Origin: Wolbachia endosymbiont of Fragariocoptes setiger
GTDB lineage: Bacteria > Pseudomonadota > Alphaproteobacteria > Rickettsiales > Anaplasmataceae
NCBI GenBank assembly: GCA_019061405.1
Contig: JAHRAF010000001.1
Location: 62,001 to 126,000 of the forward strand
Direction of reading: 5' to 3'
Length of the DNA: 64,000 nucleotides
Shown here: piece by piece, positions 63,752 to 64,000 of the stretch
Numbering within the stretch: the stretch's first letter is position 1
Layout of the letters: each line of letters opens with the position of its first letter
Notes under the pieces: model-generated
Told to the model about the DNA's origin: nothing
The model's input: only the letters and a program-made list of their open reading frames with translations
Databases searched by the model: none
Position numbers and translations under genes: made by a program

Positions 63752-64000
63752 TTAGAAAAAACAAACCACTATATCTTCTAAATTTTCATTTAGTTTTAAC
63801 ATTATCAAGTATTGAACCTAGATTAAGTTGCTCAACCTTTTTTATCAGTATGTATTGTAATTTTACTTAGATACTCAACTATTAACTTACAAAAATTTTT
63901 GCTATTATCAAAACCTTTATTCAAATGAAATGTGAGTACTAATTTTCGGGATGCTTTCTGCTGAGTAAGTGTTTTATAATTATCATCAATATTAGCTTTA
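63752..64000 (-). pseudogene. Fragment of a decayed minus-strand gene running off the window
   Basis: From the right edge the minus strand is open for 55 codons (63999 down to TGA at 63832-63834), with coding-like content such as R-K-L-V-L-T-F-H-L-N-K-G-F-D. The sense then seems to shift frame twice (E-Q-L-N-L-G-S-I-L-D-N-V, then L-N-E-N-L-E-D-I-V-V-C-F-F) and ends near 63752. No start codon or family is seen. It could be the 3' part of a broken hypothetical gene whose body lies beyond the window. Confidence 0.4.

Noticed and set aside
1-64000. CRISPR array, prophage, rRNA genes, tmRNA, SRP RNA or RNase P RNA
   Set aside because: I looked for regularly spaced repeats, phage structural genes and the conserved cores of these RNAs on both strands and recognised none.

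Overview
The window is an AT-rich (roughly 30% GC by eye) stretch of an alphaproteobacterial chromosome. It most likely comes from Wolbachia (Rickettsiales, Anaplasmataceae). The pointers are an Anaplasmataceae-type EF-Tu next to rpsJ with tRNA-Tyr and tRNA-Gly upstream, a P44/Msp2/Wsp-type outer-membrane protein, a secreted ankyrin protein, an isolated atpG, pyruvate phosphate dikinase, peptidoglycan-precursor genes in a reduced genome, Asn/Ser-rich membrane proteins of unknown function, and decayed insertion sequences. The genus call is an inference from gene content; I cannot name a strain.

Layout. 1-3377 (minus): the start of the S10 ribosomal operon (rpsJ, rplC, rplD, rplW, first codons of rplB) behind tuf, tRNA-Gly and tRNA-Tyr. 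3432-6571: carA, a secreted ankyrin protein and a membrane/coiled-coil ORF pair split by stops. 6572-13691: cvpA-like, ribE, pheS-glmU, dut, era-exonuclease, a HAD phosphatase and an RDD membrane protein. 13751-22094: an unknown membrane protein, a small ORF with hflK-hflC-degP, polA and another unknown membrane protein. 22196-26166: ppdK, ctaE and ruvC. 26232-27358: an IS200/IS605 scrap, a BON-domain protein and tRNA-Leu. 27471-33104: the proteostasis run tig-clpP-clpX-lon. 33105-34039: decayed DNA with an IS66-type remnant. 34040-38602 (minus): a compact unit csp, DEAD-box helicase, M23 peptidase, SPFH protein and malonyl-CoA decarboxylase. 38762-40922: atpG-pmbA. 41049-42137: two pseudogenes back to back. 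42277-61766: mostly housekeeping genes (dnaB, rsmD, pdhC, a phosphohexomutase, mraY, rnhB, clpA, purH, recO, miaA, tmk, a redoxin, a cation/H+ antiporter, rppH, tatD) with unknown membrane proteins between them. 61799-64000: an outer-membrane protein, a small coiled-coil protein and about 1 kb of decayed DNA.

How the genes fit together. The coherent themes are translation (ribosomal proteins, EF-Tu, pheS, three tRNAs, miaA, rsmD, era), protein quality control (trigger factor, ClpP, ClpX, Lon, ClpA, HflKC, DegP), nucleotide supply (carA, purH, dut, tmk), gluconeogenic and energy metabolism (ppdK, pdhC, ctaE, atpG, malonyl-CoA decarboxylase), riboflavin, and lipid II synthesis and processing (glmU, a phosphohexomutase, mraY, an M23 endopeptidase). 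The accessory component consists of lineage-specific membrane and coiled-coil proteins and fresh pseudogenes. I did not find a CRISPR array, a prophage, or a clear new multi-gene system. The least explained parts are the unknown membrane proteins, the broken genes at 41049-42137 and several strong intergenic hairpins.
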